Origin: Brenneria izadpanahii
GTDB taxonomy: Bacteria > Pseudomonadota > Gammaproteobacteria > Enterobacterales > Enterobacteriaceae
Length of the DNA stretch: 64,000 nucleotides
Direction of reading: 5' to 3'
Assembly: GCF_017569925.1 (NCBI RefSeq)
Contig: NZ_CP050854.1
Coordinates: 744,001-808,000, forward strand
Shown here: positions 1 through 11,755 of the stretch, piece by piece
Position numbering within the stretch: the first letter of the stretch is position 1
Layout of the letters: the number at the start of each line of letters is the position of its first letter
The notes under the pieces: model-generated
Database searches by the model: none
The model's input: the letters and a program-made list of their open reading frames with translations, nothing else
What the model was told of the DNA's origin: nothing
Position numbers and translations under genes: made by a program

Positions 1-27
1 TCATCTAACGCGCCGGCGTTGTTTAAG

Positions 28-48
28 ATGCCCGCCTGAAGCGGGCAT
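28..48 (-). terminator. Hairpin downstream of apaH, possible operon terminator
   Basis: A perfect 8-bp inverted repeat (ATGCCCGC / GCGGGCAT) with a 5-base loop lies about 35 bases past the expected end of apaH. On the minus strand it is followed only by a short, weak T-containing stretch, so it may be a weak or bidirectional terminator for the surA-pdxA-rsmA-apaG-apaH transcript. Confidence 0.4.
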
Positions 49-159
49 AACCAAAGAGGCAAGAGCGGCTTGTCGACGAGGATTACTCGGCGTTGCCCGG
101 TTCAGAACGAGACAAGGATTGTTGCGTGAAATACCGCTTGTCTTCCCAGCGCAGCATGG

Positions 160-921
160 TCAGTTCCCCCCCCAGCAGCAGCCCGTATCCAATGCGTAAA
201 TATTCTCCGGCGTGCCTTTCCCGTTCAGCGAAGCCCAATGCCCAAAGGCGATAGCATAGCCTGCTTCCGTGATCTGGCTTGGTAACTCGAACCAGGGTTT
301 CAGCAATGACGGCGCCTGCGTCGGCGCGTCTTTGCAGATCATATCCAACTGACCGCCGGAGAAGCAGTAGCGCATCCGGGTGAAAACGTTGGTGCTGAAA
401 CGCAGGCGGGCAAGACCGCTGAGTTCGGTGCTCCAGTGATTCGGCATATCGCCGTACATCGAATCGAGAAACAGCGGATAGCTATCGCTGCTCAGAATGG
501 CTTCCACTTCACGCGCGCACGATTTTGCCGTCTCCAGATTCCACTGCGGCGTAATGCCGGCATGCGCCATCACCAGTTTTAAATCATCATCGACCTGCAG
601 CAGCGGCTGCCGGCGCAGCCAATTTATCAGCTCATCGGCGTCTGATGCCTTCAGCAACGCGGAAAGCCGATCTTTGGGTTTGCTGCAACTAATCCCCGCG
701 TAGACGGCGAGCAGATGTAAATCGTGATTTCCCAGAACAACGCGGACTGCAGCGCCGAGCGAGCGGACAAAACGCAGCACTTCAAGCGAATCCGGGCCGC
801 GGGCGACCAAATCGCCGGTCAGCCATAGCGTATCCTGTTGCGGATTAAAGGAAACTTGCGCCAATAGCGCCTTGAGTTCAACTAAACAGCCGTGAACATC
901 GCCAATTAAATAAGTAGACAT
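160..921 (-). CDS. apaH: Diadenosine tetraphosphatase ApaH, C-terminus lost by frameshift
   Basis: ApaH symmetrically hydrolyses Ap4A to two ADP and can remove Np4A caps from RNA. The metallophosphatase signature is intact: GDVHG at residues 7-11, GDxxxRG at 36-42 and GNHD at 64-67. The open frame stops after 253 residues, just past the conserved CCWGG. Re-reading with one extra G in the run of eight Gs (plus-strand Cs at 166-173) restores a frame that continues as [13 protein letters not shown] and ends at a TAA at 83-85, giving about 279 residues, the normal family length. The gene is therefore either a 3'-frameshifted allele or carries a homopolymer sequencing error. The catalytic core is kept, so partial activity is possible. 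It is the last gene of the surA-pdxA-rsmA-apaG-apaH run, 2 bases after apaG. Confidence 0.93.
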   Translation of the reverse strand: MSTYLIGDVHGCLVELKALLAQVSFNPQQDTLWLTGDLVARGPDSLEVLRFVRSLGAAVRVVLGNHDLHLLAVYAGISCSKPKDRLSALLKASDADELINWLRRQPLLQVDDDLKLVMAHAGITPQWNLETAKSCAREVEAILSSDSYPLFLDSMYGDMPNHWSTELSGLARLRFSTNVFTRMRYCFSGGQLDMICKDAPTQAPSLLKPWFELPSQITEAGYAIAFGHWASLNGKGTPENIYALDTGCCWGGN

Positions 922-923
922 AA

Positions 924-1301
924 TTAGTGTATCAGTGAGGGGATCGCCAAACGGAATACGGGGATACTGACTTGAAAATCATTACCCTGATGATCGAGCA
1001 TCTGGTAATGTCCTTCCATCGTACCTAATGGGGTTTCCAATATCGTGCCGCTGGTGTACTGGAATTCGCTTCCCGGCTGTATAACCGGCTGTTCGCCAAC
1101 AACGCCTTCGCCCTGAACTTCGGTCTGGCGTCCATTCGCGTTGGTAATCAACCAGTAACGACCGCAAAGTTTTACTTCATGCCGCCCCAGATTGCGGACA
1201 GTAATCGTATAAGCGAATACGAAACGTTCTTCATCGGGCTGTGACTGAGACTCAACATAGAAACTCTGAACCTGTACACAAACGCGGGGGGCATTAATCA
1301 T
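924..1301 (-). CDS. apaG: ApaG domain protein (Co2+/Mg2+ efflux protein family)
   Basis: Small beta-sandwich protein of 125 residues, the usual length, with the family's typical stretches [23 protein letters not shown] and [17 protein letters not shown]. Its biochemical role is poorly defined. It is linked to cobalt and magnesium tolerance in Salmonella, and eukaryotic relatives are F-box accessory domains. It sits between rsmA and apaH, 14 bases after rsmA, in the conserved order. I chose the ATG at 1301 because the protein then begins MINAPRV like E. coli ApaG. A GTG one codon upstream, better spaced from a GGAG, is an alternative. Confidence 0.93.
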   Translation of the reverse strand: MINAPRVCVQVQSFYVESQSQPDEERFVFAYTITVRNLGRHEVKLCGRYWLITNANGRQTEVQGEGVVGEQPVIQPGSEFQYTSGTILETPLGTMEGHYQMLDHQGNDFQVSIPVFRLAIPSLIH

Positions 1302-1315
1302 CACGTCAACTCCAG

Positions 1316-2137
1316 TTATTCCTGTGCAGCGGCAGGATGCTCGGTCAGCCAGTTTGCCAACCGGCAGTATTGCTCAACCGTAACATTTTCGGCCCGGCAG
1401 CTTGAGTCGATATCCAACTCGGCTAGCTGTTCCGGCGTAAAGAGATTACCCAGGCTGTTGCGCAGCGTTTTACGACGTTGATTGAACGCCTCGGTCGTAA
1501 GCCGGCCTAATACGCGGATGTCATTTACCGGATATGGAACCTGGGCGTAAGGAACCAACCGGACAACGGCGGAATCGACTTTCGGCGCCGGTTTGAACGC
1601 GGTAGGCGGTACTTCCAGCACCGGGATCACCTGACAGTAATATTGGGCCATGACGCTTAAGCGGCCATAGGCCTTGCTGTTCGGGCCGGCGACCAGACGG
1701 TTAACTACTTCCTTTTGCAACATAAAATGCATGTCGCGGATAGCCTGAGTATAGCTGAACAAATGGAACATCAGCGGCGTTGAAATATTATAAGGCAGAT
1801 TGCCAAAGACGCGCAGGGGTTGCCCGGCCAGCTCGGCCAATGCCGAAAAATCCACCGTCATCGCATCCTGCTGGATAATGGTCAGCTTATCTTTCAGCGT
1901 CGGATGGCTCTCCAGTCTTGCGGCCAGATCGCGATCCAGCTCGATCACCGTAAAGCGATCCATACGCTCGCCGACCGGTTCGGTCAAAGCGCCCAGGCCG
2001 GGGCCGATCTCGACGATAGCCTGGCCAGGTTGCGGATGAATGGCGGAAACAATGCTGTCGATCACGAAACGATCGCTCAAAAAGTTTTGCCCAAAACGTT
2101 TACGGGCGAAGTGACCTTGGTGTACTCGATTATTCAT
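1316..2137 (-). CDS. rsmA: 16S rRNA (adenine1518/1519-N6)-dimethyltransferase RsmA (KsgA)
   Basis: S-adenosylmethionine-dependent enzyme that dimethylates A1518 and A1519 in helix 45 of 16S rRNA late in 30S assembly. Loss gives kasugamycin resistance. The 273-residue protein has the start [10 protein letters not shown] at 14-23, SAM motif [11 protein letters not shown] at 43-52 and the catalytic NLPYNIS at 113-119, with the C-terminal helical domain complete. It overlaps the end of pdxA by 8 bases, indicating translational coupling within the surA-pdxA-rsmA-apaGH operon. Confidence 0.97.
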   Translation of the reverse strand: MNNRVHQGHFARKRFGQNFLSDRFVIDSIVSAIHPQPGQAIVEIGPGLGALTEPVGERMDRFTVIELDRDLAARLESHPTLKDKLTIIQQDAMTVDFSALAELAGQPLRVFGNLPYNISTPLMFHLFSYTQAIRDMHFMLQKEVVNRLVAGPNSKAYGRLSVMAQYYCQVIPVLEVPPTAFKPAPKVDSAVVRLVPYAQVPYPVNDIRVLGRLTTEAFNQRRKTLRNSLGNLFTPEQLAELDIDSSCRAENVTVEQYCRLANWLTEHPAAAQE

Positions 2138-3131
2138 TAATGTGTTGCGTCATTTTAATGGCAAGATTTAATGCCGTGATAAAGCTGCCGGCATCGGCGG
2201 TGCCGGCGGCGGCCAGTTCCAAGGCGGTGCCGTGATCGACCGAGGTGCGAATGAACGGCAGCCCCAGGGTAATATTTACCGCCCGGCCGAATCCCTGATA
2301 TTTCAGAACCGGCAGGCCCTGATCGTGATACATCGCCAATACCGCGTCAGCGTGTTGCAGGTACTTCGGCTGAAACAGCGTATCTGCGGGTAACGGACCA
2401 ATAAGGGCGATACCCTGCTGGCGTAGTTCGTCCAGCGCGGGCGTGATGACATCCAGCTCTTCACGCCCCATATGGCCGCCTTCGCCCGCGTGGGGGTTCA
2501 AACCGCAAACGTAGATTTGCGGTTGTTCGATGCCGAATTTGGTCTGCAGATCGTGATGCAGAATGGTAATGACTTCATGCAGGCATTGCCGGGTAATGGC
2601 GGCGGAGACGTCAGCAAGCGGCAGATGGGTGGTCGCCAACGCCACCCGTAACTCTTCGGTCGCCAGCATCATGACAACGCGTTTGCAGTGACTGCGATCG
2701 GCAAAAAATTCGGTGTGCCCGCTGAACGGCACGCCGGCATCGTTAATGATGCCTTTGTGCACCGGTCCGGTAATCAGGGCGGCGAATTCTCCGTTCAGGC
2801 AGCCGTCGCACGCCCGCGCCAACGTCTCGACGACATAGGCGCTGTTGCTGACGTTAAGCTGACCGGCCACCGTGGTCGCCCGGGTGGGGATCGACAGTAC
2901 CGTCAAACTCCCCGCCTGTTGGGGACGGGCGGGCTGCCCTGGCTGGTAGTATTGCAACGTCAGCGGCAAATGCAGTTGCAGCGCGCGGCTCAGCAGCAGG
3001 TCGGGATCGGCGCACACCACCAATTCAACCGGCCACGACTGCTGCGCCAGCGTAATTACCAGATCCGGGCCGATCCCGGCGGGTTCGCCGGGAGTAATCA
3101 CAACACGCTGCGTACCGCTTTCAGTTTGCAT
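2130..3131 (-). CDS. pdxA: 4-hydroxythreonine-4-phosphate dehydrogenase PdxA
   Basis: NAD-dependent, metal-requiring enzyme of the deoxyxylulose 5-phosphate-dependent pyridoxal phosphate pathway. It oxidises 4-phosphohydroxy-L-threonine to the precursor condensed by PdxJ. The 333-residue protein begins with the typical [14 protein letters not shown] and contains GHTEFFAD near residue 140, [16 protein letters not shown] and [12 protein letters not shown], which carry the metal-binding histidines. Its ATG overlaps the surA stop codon by one base and its own end overlaps rsmA, so the three genes are probably translated as a coupled unit. Confidence 0.97.
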   Translation of the reverse strand: MQTESGTQRVVITPGEPAGIGPDLVITLAQQSWPVELVVCADPDLLLSRALQLHLPLTLQYYQPGQPARPQQAGSLTVLSIPTRATTVAGQLNVSNSAYVVETLARACDGCLNGEFAALITGPVHKGIINDAGVPFSGHTEFFADRSHCKRVVMMLATEELRVALATTHLPLADVSAAITRQCLHEVITILHHDLQTKFGIEQPQIYVCGLNPHAGEGGHMGREELDVITPALDELRQQGIALIGPLPADTLFQPKYLQHADAVLAMYHDQGLPVLKYQGFGRAVNITLGLPFIRTSVDHGTALELAAAGTADAGSFITALNLAIKMTQHINE

Positions 3132-4426
3132 TAGTCATTTGCGCCATCAAGGATTTTAACGTAGGCCGCGGCCCGCTGTTCCTGCATCCAGGTTTGCGCT
3201 TCCTCGGCGAATTTCCGGTTAAATAGCATCCGGTACGCGCGTTCTTTCTGCGCGGCATCGGTTTTATCAACCTGACGAGTATCCAACAACTGAATCAGGT
3301 GCCAGCCGAAAGAAGAGTGCACCGGTTGGCTGATTTCGCCTTTTTTCAGTTTCAGCAGCGCGTCACGGAAAGCCGGATCGTACATGTCGGGAGACGCCCA
3401 ACCCAAATCGCCGCCCTGATTGGCGGAGCCGGGATCCTGCGACAGCTGTTTGGCCTGAGAAACAAAATCGGCGCTGCCGTTTTTAATCTGCTGGGCGACT
3501 TCTTCCAGTTTCGCCTGCGCCTGGCTGTCCGTCATCACCACTGATGGTCTCAGCAGAATGTGGCGGGCATGAAATTCGGTGACGGACACGGTTTGATCGC
3601 CGCCGCGAATATCGTTGACGCGCAGAATATGGAAACCGACGCCGGAACGAATAGGCCCGACAATTTGTCCTTTCTGGACCTGCATCAGCCTTTCAGCAAA
3701 CAGCGTCGGGATCTCTTGCAATTTACCCCATCCCATTTGTCCGCCGTTCAAGGCCTGGGAATCGGCGGAATAGGCGATGGCCAGCTTGCCGAAATCGGCG
3801 CCTTCGTTGAGCTGTTTCACCAAGGATGCCGCCAGATTTTCAGCTTCGTCCACCTGTTGCTGGCTGGGATTTTCCGGTAGCGGAATGAGAATATGGCTTA
3901 AGTTCAGTTCGTCGTCTTCGCCGGTTTGGTTGGCAATCTGTTTCGCCAGCGCATCGACTTCCTGCGGCAGCACGCTAACGCGGCGGCGAACCTCGTTATT
4001 ACGCACCTCGGCGATCAGCATTTCTTTACGGATCTGCTGGCGATAGGTGTTGTAGTTAAGACCTTCATAAGCCAGCTGGCTTTTTAAATCGTTAAGCGAC
4101 ATGCGGTTTTGCGCCGCGATATTGCTGATGGCTTGATCCAGTTGTTCGTCTGTAACCTGGATACCCATTTTTTGCGCCATTTGCAGAACGATGTTATCCA
4201 TAACCAGACGATCGATGATCTGGTGACGTAACGTGGCATCGTCCGGTAATTGCTGACCGGCATGTTGCGCATTCAGCTTGACGGACTGAAATAGACTGTT
4301 TACGTCGCTTTCCAGTACAACGCTGTTATCTACCACTGCTGCGACTTTATCAACCACCTGTGGTGCTGCGAACGCGGTAGAGGCCGTTAGTGCCAATCCG
4401 AAAATAAGCGTTCTCCAGTTATTCAT
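3131..4426 (-). CDS. surA: Periplasmic chaperone / peptidyl-prolyl isomerase SurA
   Basis: SurA escorts unfolded outer-membrane proteins, including LptD, across the periplasm to the BAM complex. From the ATG at 4426 the protein is 431 residues and starts with a signal peptide ([10 protein letters not shown]... to AFA|APQVVD). Then come the N-terminal chaperone domain and two parvulin domains, recognisable by LSHILIPLP and ARHILLRPS, each with GGxxGW (NGGQMGWG and QGGDLGWA). A longer in-frame start at 4510 would place about 28 charged residues before the signal peptide and is unlikely. It lies about 100 bases after lptD, matching the functional link between them. Confidence 0.96.
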   Translation of the reverse strand: MNNWRTLIFGLALTASTAFAAPQVVDKVAAVVDNSVVLESDVNSLFQSVKLNAQHAGQQLPDDATLRHQIIDRLVMDNIVLQMAQKMGIQVTDEQLDQAISNIAAQNRMSLNDLKSQLAYEGLNYNTYRQQIRKEMLIAEVRNNEVRRRVSVLPQEVDALAKQIANQTGEDDELNLSHILIPLPENPSQQQVDEAENLAASLVKQLNEGADFGKLAIAYSADSQALNGGQMGWGKLQEIPTLFAERLMQVQKGQIVGPIRSGVGFHILRVNDIRGGDQTVSVTEFHARHILLRPSVVMTDSQAQAKLEEVAQQIKNGSADFVSQAKQLSQDPGSANQGGDLGWASPDMYDPAFRDALLKLKKGEISQPVHSSFGWHLIQLLDTRQVDKTDAAQKERAYRMLFNRKFAEEAQTWMQEQRAAAYVKILDGAND

Positions 4427-4523
4427 ACCTTTCCCATTTATCTCATCCGCAAGGCGGGTTAAAAGTTTCATTGACACAGCCTGCCTGCCGCATTTGTAAC
4501 GTTGCCGCATTCCGCCCTATGTA

Positions 4524-6884
4524 TCAGAACGCACGTTGGTAAGGCAAAATGCCTGAACGCAGCATTTTTTCGGAGCCCAGACTGTAGTTATTGCTTAAAC
4601 CACGTAACTCGATATTAAACGACACCTTATTATCGTACACGCTGTTGGCGGTGGCGCTATTCCAGTCGGTGATCTTACGTTCATAGCCGATGCTGACTGC
4701 CCAACAGCAGGTGTTGTATTGCACGCCAATCAACTGGTTAGCCGGCTGATTGGCTTTGGTGTCATAGTAATAGGCGCCCACAACGGCCCAACGGTCGGCG
4801 ATAGGCCAACTGGCCATAACGCCCACCTGAGAGATCCCCTGCTGAAAACCGGGGTTCTGCACGTTTGGCAACATTGCGCGAATATATTGGGGGCTGGCGT
4901 AGCGGTAGTTTAACTGTACCAGACGCTCCGCGTCTTTACGGTATTCCACCACGGCATCACCCAACGCCACTTCGTTGATACGGGCGTCGTACTGCAATCC
5001 TCCCCGTAGACCCCAATTGTCGTCAACCCTCAGATAAGAATCCCCGGCCCATACCATGCTGCCGTTATCATTGTTTTGGTCGAGCGTCATATTACTGTCG
5101 CCGGTACGGGGGCGATCAAAGTAATAGATTTGACCTACGGAGGCATTAAAACGTTCAACCAATGCATCATCATAAATGCGGGATGTTACCCCGGTTGCGA
5201 TTTGGTTGGCGGAAGCAATGCGATCCAGGCCGCTGTAGCTACGGTCGCGGAACAGCCCCGAGTAGTCGGACTGCAACAATGTCGAATCATAGGTATGAAT
5301 GCTGCTTTGATTGCGATATGGCACATACAGGTACTGCGCCCGCGGTTCCAGCGTCTGGGTATAGCCTTGCGACCAGTTCATTTCACGCTCGAACACCATC
5401 TTGCCGTCCACTTTGAACTGCGGCATCACGCGGTTTACCGAGCTTTTCAGATCGTTTTTGGCGCTGTCGGTGACCGAGGCATCGGCCTGATAACGATCGA
5501 TTTTGGTCTGTTGATAATGCGTCGCCAACAGCTTGGCTTCGGTGTTCAGGCTGCCCCAGCGGTTGGAGAGCGGCAGGTTTAACGAGGGTTCAAAATGCAG
5601 ACGCGTCGCTTCCGGCCGGTTAGCGTTAATATTGGTGAATTTTACCGCCTGACCATAAAGCTGCATATCAAACGGGCCGATATCATTCTGATAATAATTG
5701 ATATCGAGCTGCGGTTCGGCGCGGTAGACGTCCCGGCTGTTTGCGCTGGAAAATACCTGGAACTGTTTGGTGGATAGCGTGGTGTTCCAATTTTGGTTGG
5801 CATAACCCAGACTGAATTTCTGCGTGGCGTAACCGTCCGTGGTCGAACCGTAAGTGGAGTCCAGATCGGTGAAGTAGCGATCGTCGCTGACTTTGGTATA
5901 GTCGGCGTTGAAACGCCACACCTGATCCATGACGCCGTTATGCCCCCAATAGAACAGCCAGCGGGTGGCGTTATCGTCGTCCGGGTAGTCTTTGGCGTAT
6001 TTATTGTCGCTGGGAAGCCAGTCAAGTTCTATTGTCCCGCGGCCAGGGGAAGTCAGGTAACGGAATTCGTTCTGCCATTGCATGCCGCGTTTGGTTTGCA
6101 GGTGCGGCGTAATCGTGGCGTCGAAGTTCGGGGCGATATTCCAGTAGTAAGGGGTGATGAGCTCAAAGCCGTTGCTGCTGCCGTATTTGGCGTTGGGGAT
6201 CAGGAAACCCGAGCGCCGCTTGTCGCCAATGGGCAATTGCAGATAAGGGCTGTAGAAAACCGGGACATTGCCGATCTTGAAGCGGGCATTCCAGATTTCG
6301 GCAACCTGCTCTTCACGATCCTGAATCACTTCCGAACCAACGACGCTCCAGCTATTATCTCCCGGCAGGCAGGATGTGAAGGAGCCGTTTTCCAAAATGG
6401 TATAGCGGTTGTTATCGCGTATTTTCATTTTGTCGGCCGCGCCGCGCCCTTGACGGCCGACCATCTGATAGTCGCCTTCATACACATCGGTATCTTTGGT
6501 ATTGAGGTTCGACCAGGCTTTCGGACCTTTCAGGATGACTTGGTTATCATCATAGTGCACATTGCCGGTGGCGGTCACGGTGCGGGTGGGCGTGTTTTGA
6601 TCGCCGGATTCGATCTGGTTAAGTTCCACATGCTCGGCGGTCAGGATGCTGTTGCCCTGTTCGATATTCACATTGCCGAGGAAGCGGGCGTTCTGCGGAT
6701 AGTCGGCTTCGGTTTTATCGGCCTGAATATGAACGGGCAATTGATTTGGCTCGCCCGTTACCAGCGGCCTGTTGTACATGGGTACGCCCAGCATGCACTG
6801 TTCGGCGAGATCGGCCAGCGATTGTTGACTGTATAGCGCCGACCAAACCAAAGTGGCCAGCAGAGTTGGGAAACTTTTTTTCAT
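4524..6884 (-). CDS. lptD: LPS-assembly outer-membrane protein LptD
   Basis: Outer-membrane beta-barrel that, plugged by LptE, inserts lipopolysaccharide into the outer leaflet. The start at 6884 gives 786 residues: signal peptide, N-terminal OstA/beta-jellyroll domain (about 40-180), then a 26-strand barrel ending in the aromatic terminus ILPYQRAF. The four cysteines needed for the two inter-domain disulfides are present: C30 in QCMLG, one in TSCLPG, and the adjacent pair in NTCCWAV near the C-terminus. An earlier in-frame ATG at 6920 would extend the signal peptide unnaturally. It is the first gene of the run continuing through surA and diverges from djlA. Confidence 0.96.
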   Translation of the reverse strand: MKKSFPTLLATLVWSALYSQQSLADLAEQCMLGVPMYNRPLVTGEPNQLPVHIQADKTEADYPQNARFLGNVNIEQGNSILTAEHVELNQIESGDQNTPTRTVTATGNVHYDDNQVILKGPKAWSNLNTKDTDVYEGDYQMVGRQGRGAADKMKIRDNNRYTILENGSFTSCLPGDNSWSVVGSEVIQDREEQVAEIWNARFKIGNVPVFYSPYLQLPIGDKRRSGFLIPNAKYGSSNGFELITPYYWNIAPNFDATITPHLQTKRGMQWQNEFRYLTSPGRGTIELDWLPSDNKYAKDYPDDDNATRWLFYWGHNGVMDQVWRFNADYTKVSDDRYFTDLDSTYGSTTDGYATQKFSLGYANQNWNTTLSTKQFQVFSSANSRDVYRAEPQLDINYYQNDIGPFDMQLYGQAVKFTNINANRPEATRLHFEPSLNLPLSNRWGSLNTEAKLLATHYQQTKIDRYQADASVTDSAKNDLKSSVNRVMPQFKVDGKMVFEREMNWSQGYTQTLEPRAQYLYVPYRNQSSIHTYDSTLLQSDYSGLFRDRSYSGLDRIASANQIATGVTSRIYDDALVERFNASVGQIYYFDRPRTGDSNMTLDQNNDNGSMVWAGDSYLRVDDNWGLRGGLQYDARINEVALGDAVVEYRKDAERLVQLNYRYASPQYIRAMLPNVQNPGFQQGISQVGVMASWPIADRWAVVGAYYYDTKANQPANQLIGVQYNTCCWAVSIGYERKITDWNSATANSVYDNKVSFNIELRGLSNNYSLGSEKMLRSGILPYQRAF

Positions 6885-7070
6885 ACGCTGTATCGGATGT
6901 TCCGTTATCAGAGGCATCATGCCGGCAAACGGTCAGAGACTATATTAGTCGCCAGCGTTGCGCCAGTGTTAAATCCCCACTGTTTTATACGCGCTGCCGT
7001 TAGGTGCAAAGATAAATGACGGGTATGATAAAGCAATTTTTAGCCGACGGCATGAGGATTTGAGGAGTAT

Positions 7071-7937
7071 ATGCGGTATTGGGGAAAGATGCTGGGGCTT
7101 ATCCTGGGGATAATGTCTAACGGCGGCATCTGGGGAATACTTATGGGATTGCTGATGGGCCACTGGGTCGACAAGGCCAGGGCATTGCGTCGCCGCAACT
7201 TTTTTTCCGCCCAGTCCACCCGCCAGTCGCTGTTTTTCCTCACCACTTTTCAGGCGATGGGGCATCTAACCAAATCCAAGGGACGGGTAACGGAAGCCGA
7301 TATCCGCATCGCGACCAAAATCATGGATCGGCTGGAGCTGTTTGGCGAAGCGAGAACGGCGGCGCAACAGGCGTTTCGCGAAGGCAAAGCCAGCCATTTC
7401 CCATTGCGTCTTAAGCTGCGGAAATTGCGTGATGCCTGCCTCGGCCGTTTTGATTTAATTAAGATGTTTCTGGATATTCAACTCCAGGTCGCGCTTGTCG
7501 ACGGGGCGCTTCATCCGAACGAAAGACGTTTGCTGTATGTCATCGCCGACGAACTTGGCGTGAGCCGCGAGCAGTTCGAGTTTTTTCTGCGCTCGATGGA
7601 GGGCTCCGCCAATCGGTCCGAATCCGGCGCCAAGCAAGGCGGGAAGTCTTATCAGCGCCGCAGCCAGTCGTCTGGCGGCCACTCTTACGGCGGTCATCGG
7701 CAGCCGGCCGCGCCGCGCGGGCCGACGCTGGAAAGCGCCTGCCGTACGCTGGGCGTCAGCCGCAGCGATGATGCGACGACGATTAAACGCGCCTACCGTA
7801 AGCTGATGAGCGAGCATCACCCAGACAAACTGGCGGCGAAAGGGCTATCGCCCCGAATGATGGAAATGGCGAAACGCAAGGCGCAGGATATTCAGGCCGC
7901 CTACGAATTGCTTAAAAACGTCAATCAATTTAAATAG
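7071..7937 (+). CDS. djlA: Membrane-anchored DnaJ-like co-chaperone DjlA
   Basis: Type III DnaJ protein that stimulates DnaK ATPase and affects the Rcs envelope-stress phosphorelay. The 288 residues comprise a single N-terminal membrane segment (about 7-30, rich in Gly and Met, a dimerising TM), a central TerB-like helical domain (about 60-185), a Ser/Gly/Arg-rich linker and a C-terminal J domain with the HPD motif (HHPDK near residue 247). It is transcribed away from lptD, as in E. coli. The linker is somewhat longer than in the 271-residue E. coli protein. Confidence 0.95.
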   Translation: MRYWGKMLGLILGIMSNGGIWGILMGLLMGHWVDKARALRRRNFFSAQSTRQSLFFLTTFQAMGHLTKSKGRVTEADIRIATKIMDRLELFGEARTAAQQAFREGKASHFPLRLKLRKLRDACLGRFDLIKMFLDIQLQVALVDGALHPNERRLLYVIADELGVSREQFEFFLRSMEGSANRSESGAKQGGKSYQRRSQSSGGHSYGGHRQPAAPRGPTLESACRTLGVSRSDDATTIKRAYRKLMSEHHPDKLAAKGLSPRMMEMAKRKAQDIQAAYELLKNVNQFK

Positions 7938-8041
7938 TTATTTCCTTTTCCCTTTCACGTTTCCCTTTTCAATCGCTTTTTATCTCCATGCCCGCTCATT
8001 TGGCCCGAACCGTTTATCGCGCCGGCGTGATTAGCAGACGC

Positions 8042-8695
8042 TTAGAAATCCGCTTCACAGCGAAAATGCATGGGCGTTTTGAATTCAGGATGCGTGATGC
8101 GCAATTCTTGCGCATGGAGCAACAGGCGCGGCGCCAGGGCTTTGGCTTGCGGATGGGCGTAGAAGCCGTCGCCCAGAATCGGGTGGCCGAGGGCCAGCAG
8201 GTGGACGCGCAACTGATGGGAGCGCCCGGTGATCGGCATCAGCTTGACGCGCGTGGTCCCATCGCTATCGCGGGATAGCACCTGATATTCGGTTTGCGCT
8301 GATTTACCCTGTTCAAAACAGACTTTCTGTTTCGGACGATTCGGCCAGTCGCAAATCAGCGGCAGGTCGATTAATCCTTCGTCGCATTCCATTAATCCCC
8401 ATACGCGGGCAACGTAGGATTTTTTGGGTTCGCGTTCGCGAAACTGGCGTTTTAACTCACGCTCGGCGGCTTTGGTCAGCGCGACGACGATGACGCCGCT
8501 GGTGGCCATATCCAGACGATGAACGGACTGGGCGTCAGGGTAATCCGCCTGAATACGGCTCATTACGCTGTCTTGGTGTTCCGGCGCGCGGCCGGGCACC
8601 GAGAGTAAGCCGCTGGGCTTATTCACCGCCATGATGTGCCGATCCTGATACAGAATATGCAGCCAGGGGTCGGTGGGGGGATTGTAAGGTTCCAT
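8042..8695 (-). CDS. rluA: Dual-specificity 23S rRNA/tRNA pseudouridine synthase RluA
   Basis: Converts U746 of 23S rRNA and U32 of several tRNAs to pseudouridine. The 217-residue protein carries the RluA-family catalytic motif HRLDMATSG with the essential aspartate near residue 62, and GRSHQLRVH near residue 160. Length and sequence match the compact E. coli enzyme, which lacks an S4 domain. It lies convergent to djlA and upstream of no operon partner. rapA follows in the same orientation across a 156-base gap holding a palindrome. Confidence 0.95.
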   Translation of the reverse strand: MEPYNPPTDPWLHILYQDRHIMAVNKPSGLLSVPGRAPEHQDSVMSRIQADYPDAQSVHRLDMATSGVIVVALTKAAERELKRQFREREPKKSYVARVWGLMECDEGLIDLPLICDWPNRPKQKVCFEQGKSAQTEYQVLSRDSDGTTRVKLMPITGRSHQLRVHLLALGHPILGDGFYAHPQAKALAPRLLLHAQELRITHPEFKTPMHFRCEADF

Positions 8696-8799
8696 CGCTA
8701 CTGCCTTTCTCCAGGCTATTGATCACGTGTGATGCTTTATCGCCACCCTACGGATTCCCCTTTGTCAGAGGCGTCGTGGCGCGCAATATTCGCTTTTCT

Positions 8800-8821
8800 C
8801 CCTCCCCTGCGAAGGGGAGGG
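8800..8821. repeat. REP-like intergenic palindrome
   Basis: A perfect 8-bp inverted repeat (CCCTCCCC / GGGGAGGG) with a 6-base loop, followed by GACGGGGTGGGGTT, sits between rluA and rapA. Sequences of this form are common dispersed intergenic palindromes in gammaproteobacteria and may also end the rapA transcript. Only one copy was noticed here. Confidence 0.5.
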
Positions 8822-8851
8822 ACGGGGTGGGGTTAATCAATAAAAATACGC

Positions 8852-11755
8852 TTACTGATGCGTGACCACCACCAGACGGATCGCATCTAAACGCCAGTTT
8901 GCCTGATGAAGATTGGTTAATACCTGCTCGCGCTGGCTTTCCAGCGCGCTCAACTCATCTTCACGAATATTCGGGTTCACCGCCTTGAGCGCTTCCAGAC
9001 GTTCCAGTTCATGGCGTAGCCGCCGATCGGCCTGATTCTGGGCGTCGGCGATAAGCTGGCGGGCCTGGGCCTCCACCAGCGGTTCAGCCTGTTGCAGCAT
9101 GGCATGAACATCAGCCTGTACGGCGTTCACCAGTTTGCTCGACGTATGGCGGTTCACCGCGTTGAGCTGGCGGTTGAAGCTTTCGAACTCCACCTGTCCG
9201 GCCAGATCGGTTCCTTTACGGTCCATCAGCAAGCGGATTGGCGTCGGCGGCAGGAAGCGCGTCAGTTGCAGGTGCTTCGGCGCCTGCGCTTCCACCACGT
9301 AGATCAGCTCCGCCAGTAGCGTACCGACCGGCAATGCCTTGTTTTTCAACAAGGATACGGCGCAACTGCCTATATCGCCGGATAGAATCAGGTCGAGTCC
9401 GTTGCGGATCAGCGGATGTTCCCAACTGATAAACTGCGCGTCTTCGCGGGACAGCGCCTGTTCGCGATCGAAGGTGATGGTACAGCCGTCCTGCGGCAGG
9501 CCGGGAAAATCGGGCACCAGCATATGATCGGAAGGCGTCAGGATAATCAGGTTGTCGCTGCGATCTTCCTGATTGATGCCCACGATATCGAACAGATTAA
9601 GCGCAAAGGTGACCAGATTAACGTCGTTGTCCTGTTCGGCAATGGCCTGAGCCAGCAATTGCGCCTGTTCGCCGCCGTTCGAGTGCATCTCCAGCAGACG
9701 ATCCCGGCCTTGCTCAAGCTGCTGTTTCAACTGCTCATGCTGCTGCCGGCAAGCGCGGATAAATTCATCCAGTCCCTGCTGTTCGCCCTGCGTGGTTAAC
9801 CGTTCGATCAATTGATCGTAATGGGCGTCGTAAATGGCGCGGCCGGTCGGGCAGGTGTGCTCAAAGGCGTCCAACCCTTCATGATACCAACGCACCAGCA
9901 GCGCCTGAGCGGTATTCTCCAGATAAGGGATCATGATCTGGATTTGCTGTGTCTGGCCGATACGATCCAGACGGCCGATACGTTGTTCCAGCAGATCGGG
10001 ATTGAACGGCAGATCAAACATGATCAACTGGCTGGCGAACTGGAAGTTACGGCCTTCTGAACCGATCTCCGAGCAAATCAGCACCTGCGCGCCTTCTTCT
10101 TCGGAAGCGAAATAGGCGGCGGCGCGATCGCGCTCCAGAATCGATAACCCTTCGTGGAATACGGCGGCGCGAATGGCTTCGCGGGTACGCAGCACCTGTT
10201 CCAACTGTAGCGCGGTCGCGGCCTTTGCACAGATCACCAGCACTTTTTCGCCACGGTTGGCGGTCAGATAATTGAGCAACCACTCGACGCGGGGATCAAA
10301 ATTCCACCAGGTGGCGTCATCCCCTTCCAACTGCTGATAAATCTGTTCCGGATACAACATGTCGCGCGCGCGGGCTTCAGGCGCTTTTTTCGCGTTCATA
10401 ATGCCGGAAACCTTGATGGCCGTTTGATACTGGGCGGGCAAAGGCAGGCGGATTTGATGCAGAACGCGCTGCGGGAAACCTTTCACGCCCTGACGGGTAT
10501 TACGGAACAGCACGCGGCTGGTGCCGTGCCGATCCATCAGCATGGCGATCAGTTCCTGACGCGCTTTCTGGTTATCTTCGCTGTCGCTGTTAATCGCTTT
10601 CAGCAGCGGCTCGATATCCTGTTCGCCCAGCAATTCGCTCAGCGCATTGAGCTCGGCGGGGGCGGCTTTTTCTCCAGACAGCAGGGAAGTCACCGCATCG
10701 GCAACCGGACGGTACTGGCGCTGTTCATCAACAAATTCACGGTAATCATGGAAGCGATTCGGATCGAGCAATCGCAGGCGGGCGAAGTGGCTCTGCTGCC
10801 CCAATTGTTCCGGCGTGGCGGTAAGCAGCAACACGGCCGGGATATGCCGGGACAGTTTTTCGACCGCCTGATATTCCGCGCTGGGCGCATCCTCGCTCCA
10901 GGCCAGATGGTGGGCTTCATCCACCACCAGCAGATCCCAATCGGCATTTACCAGTTGCTCGAAACGCTGCGTATTGCGCTGCATAAAGCTCAGCGAACAG
11001 ATAACCAGTTGCTCTGTTTCAAAGGGGTTGCTGCTGTCCAGCTTCGCTTCGGTATAGCGTTCATCGTCAAACAGAGAAAACAGCAGGTTGAAGCGGCGCA
11101 GCATTTCCACCAGCCACTGGTGTTGCAAGGTTTCCGGCACGATGATCAAGACGCGTTCGGCGCGGCCGGCCAGCAGTTGCTGGTGAATAATCATCCCGGC
11201 TTCGATGGTTTTGCCCAGGCCGACTTCATCGGCCAGCAATACGCGAGGCGCGTGGCGTTGTCCGACTTCGTAAGCAATATGCAGCTGATGAGGGATCAGG
11301 CTGGCGCGCATGCCGCGCAGCCCGCCCCATTGCTGAAGCGCTTGTTCGTGCTGATTTTTGCGCGCGCGGTAGCGCAGAGCAAAGCGATCCATGCGGTCAA
11401 TCTGACCGGCAAACAGGCGATCCTGCGGTTTGTTAAACGTCAGTTTGCTGTCCAGCAGAATTTCACGCAGTTCGGCCGGCGCGTCGTCGTCCAGACGCCG
11501 GCCGATATAGACCAGCAGGCCATTCTCATCGCGTACGTCCTCTACCTTGAGCTGCCAGCCTTCGTGACTGGAGACGGTATCGCCGGGGTTAAACATGACG
11601 CGGGTGATGGGGGCATCGCTACGGGAATAGAGTCGGTTTTCACCGCTGGCCGGGAAAAGCAGGGTGACCATGCGGTTATCGACGGAAACCACCGTTCCTA
11701 ATCCAAGTTCGCTTTCCGTATCGCTGATCCAGCGCTGACCAAGTGTAAAAGGCAT
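8852..11755 (-). CDS. rapA: RNA polymerase-associated ATPase RapA (HepA)
   Basis: SWI2/SNF2-family ATPase that binds core RNA polymerase and promotes its recycling after transcription. With the ATG at 11755 the protein is 967 residues and begins [14 protein letters not shown] as in E. coli. An upstream in-frame extension to 11818 has no counterpart. Helicase motifs are visible: [12 protein letters not shown] (motif I), VVDEAHHL (motif II, DEAH), LLTATP (III), [13 protein letters not shown] (V) and [12 protein letters not shown] (VI). N-terminal Tudor-like folds precede the ATPase core. It stands alone between rluA and polB. Confidence 0.97.
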   Translation of the reverse strand: MPFTLGQRWISDTESELGLGTVVSVDNRMVTLLFPASGENRLYSRSDAPITRVMFNPGDTVSSHEGWQLKVEDVRDENGLLVYIGRRLDDDAPAELREILLDSKLTFNKPQDRLFAGQIDRMDRFALRYRARKNQHEQALQQWGGLRGMRASLIPHQLHIAYEVGQRHAPRVLLADEVGLGKTIEAGMIIHQQLLAGRAERVLIIVPETLQHQWLVEMLRRFNLLFSLFDDERYTEAKLDSSNPFETEQLVICSLSFMQRNTQRFEQLVNADWDLLVVDEAHHLAWSEDAPSAEYQAVEKLSRHIPAVLLLTATPEQLGQQSHFARLRLLDPNRFHDYREFVDEQRQYRPVADAVTSLLSGEKAAPAELNALSELLGEQDIEPLLKAINSDSEDNQKARQELIAMLMDRHGTSRVLFRNTRQGVKGFPQRVLHQIRLPLPAQYQTAIKVSGIMNAKKAPEARARDMLYPEQIYQQLEGDDATWWNFDPRVEWLLNYLTANRGEKVLVICAKAATALQLEQVLRTREAIRAAVFHEGLSILERDRAAAYFASEEEGAQVLICSEIGSEGRNFQFASQLIMFDLPFNPDLLEQRIGRLDRIGQTQQIQIMIPYLENTAQALLVRWYHEGLDAFEHTCPTGRAIYDAHYDQLIERLTTQGEQQGLDEFIRACRQQHEQLKQQLEQGRDRLLEMHSNGGEQAQLLAQAIAEQDNDVNLVTFALNLFDIVGINQEDRSDNLIILTPSDHMLVPDFPGLPQDGCTITFDREQALSREDAQFISWEHPLIRNGLDLILSGDIGSCAVSLLKNKALPVGTLLAELIYVVEAQAPKHLQLTRFLPPTPIRLLMDRKGTDLAGQVEFESFNRQLNAVNRHTSSKLVNAVQADVHAMLQQAEPLVEAQARQLIADAQNQADRRLRHELERLEALKAVNPNIREDELSALESQREQVLTNLHQANWRLDAIRLVVVTHQ

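Noticed and set aside
10424..11701. Long plus-strand open frame (425 codons) opposite rapA
   Set aside because: It is an antisense shadow of the certain rapA reading frame, with Gln/Ala-rich composition and no recognisable domain.
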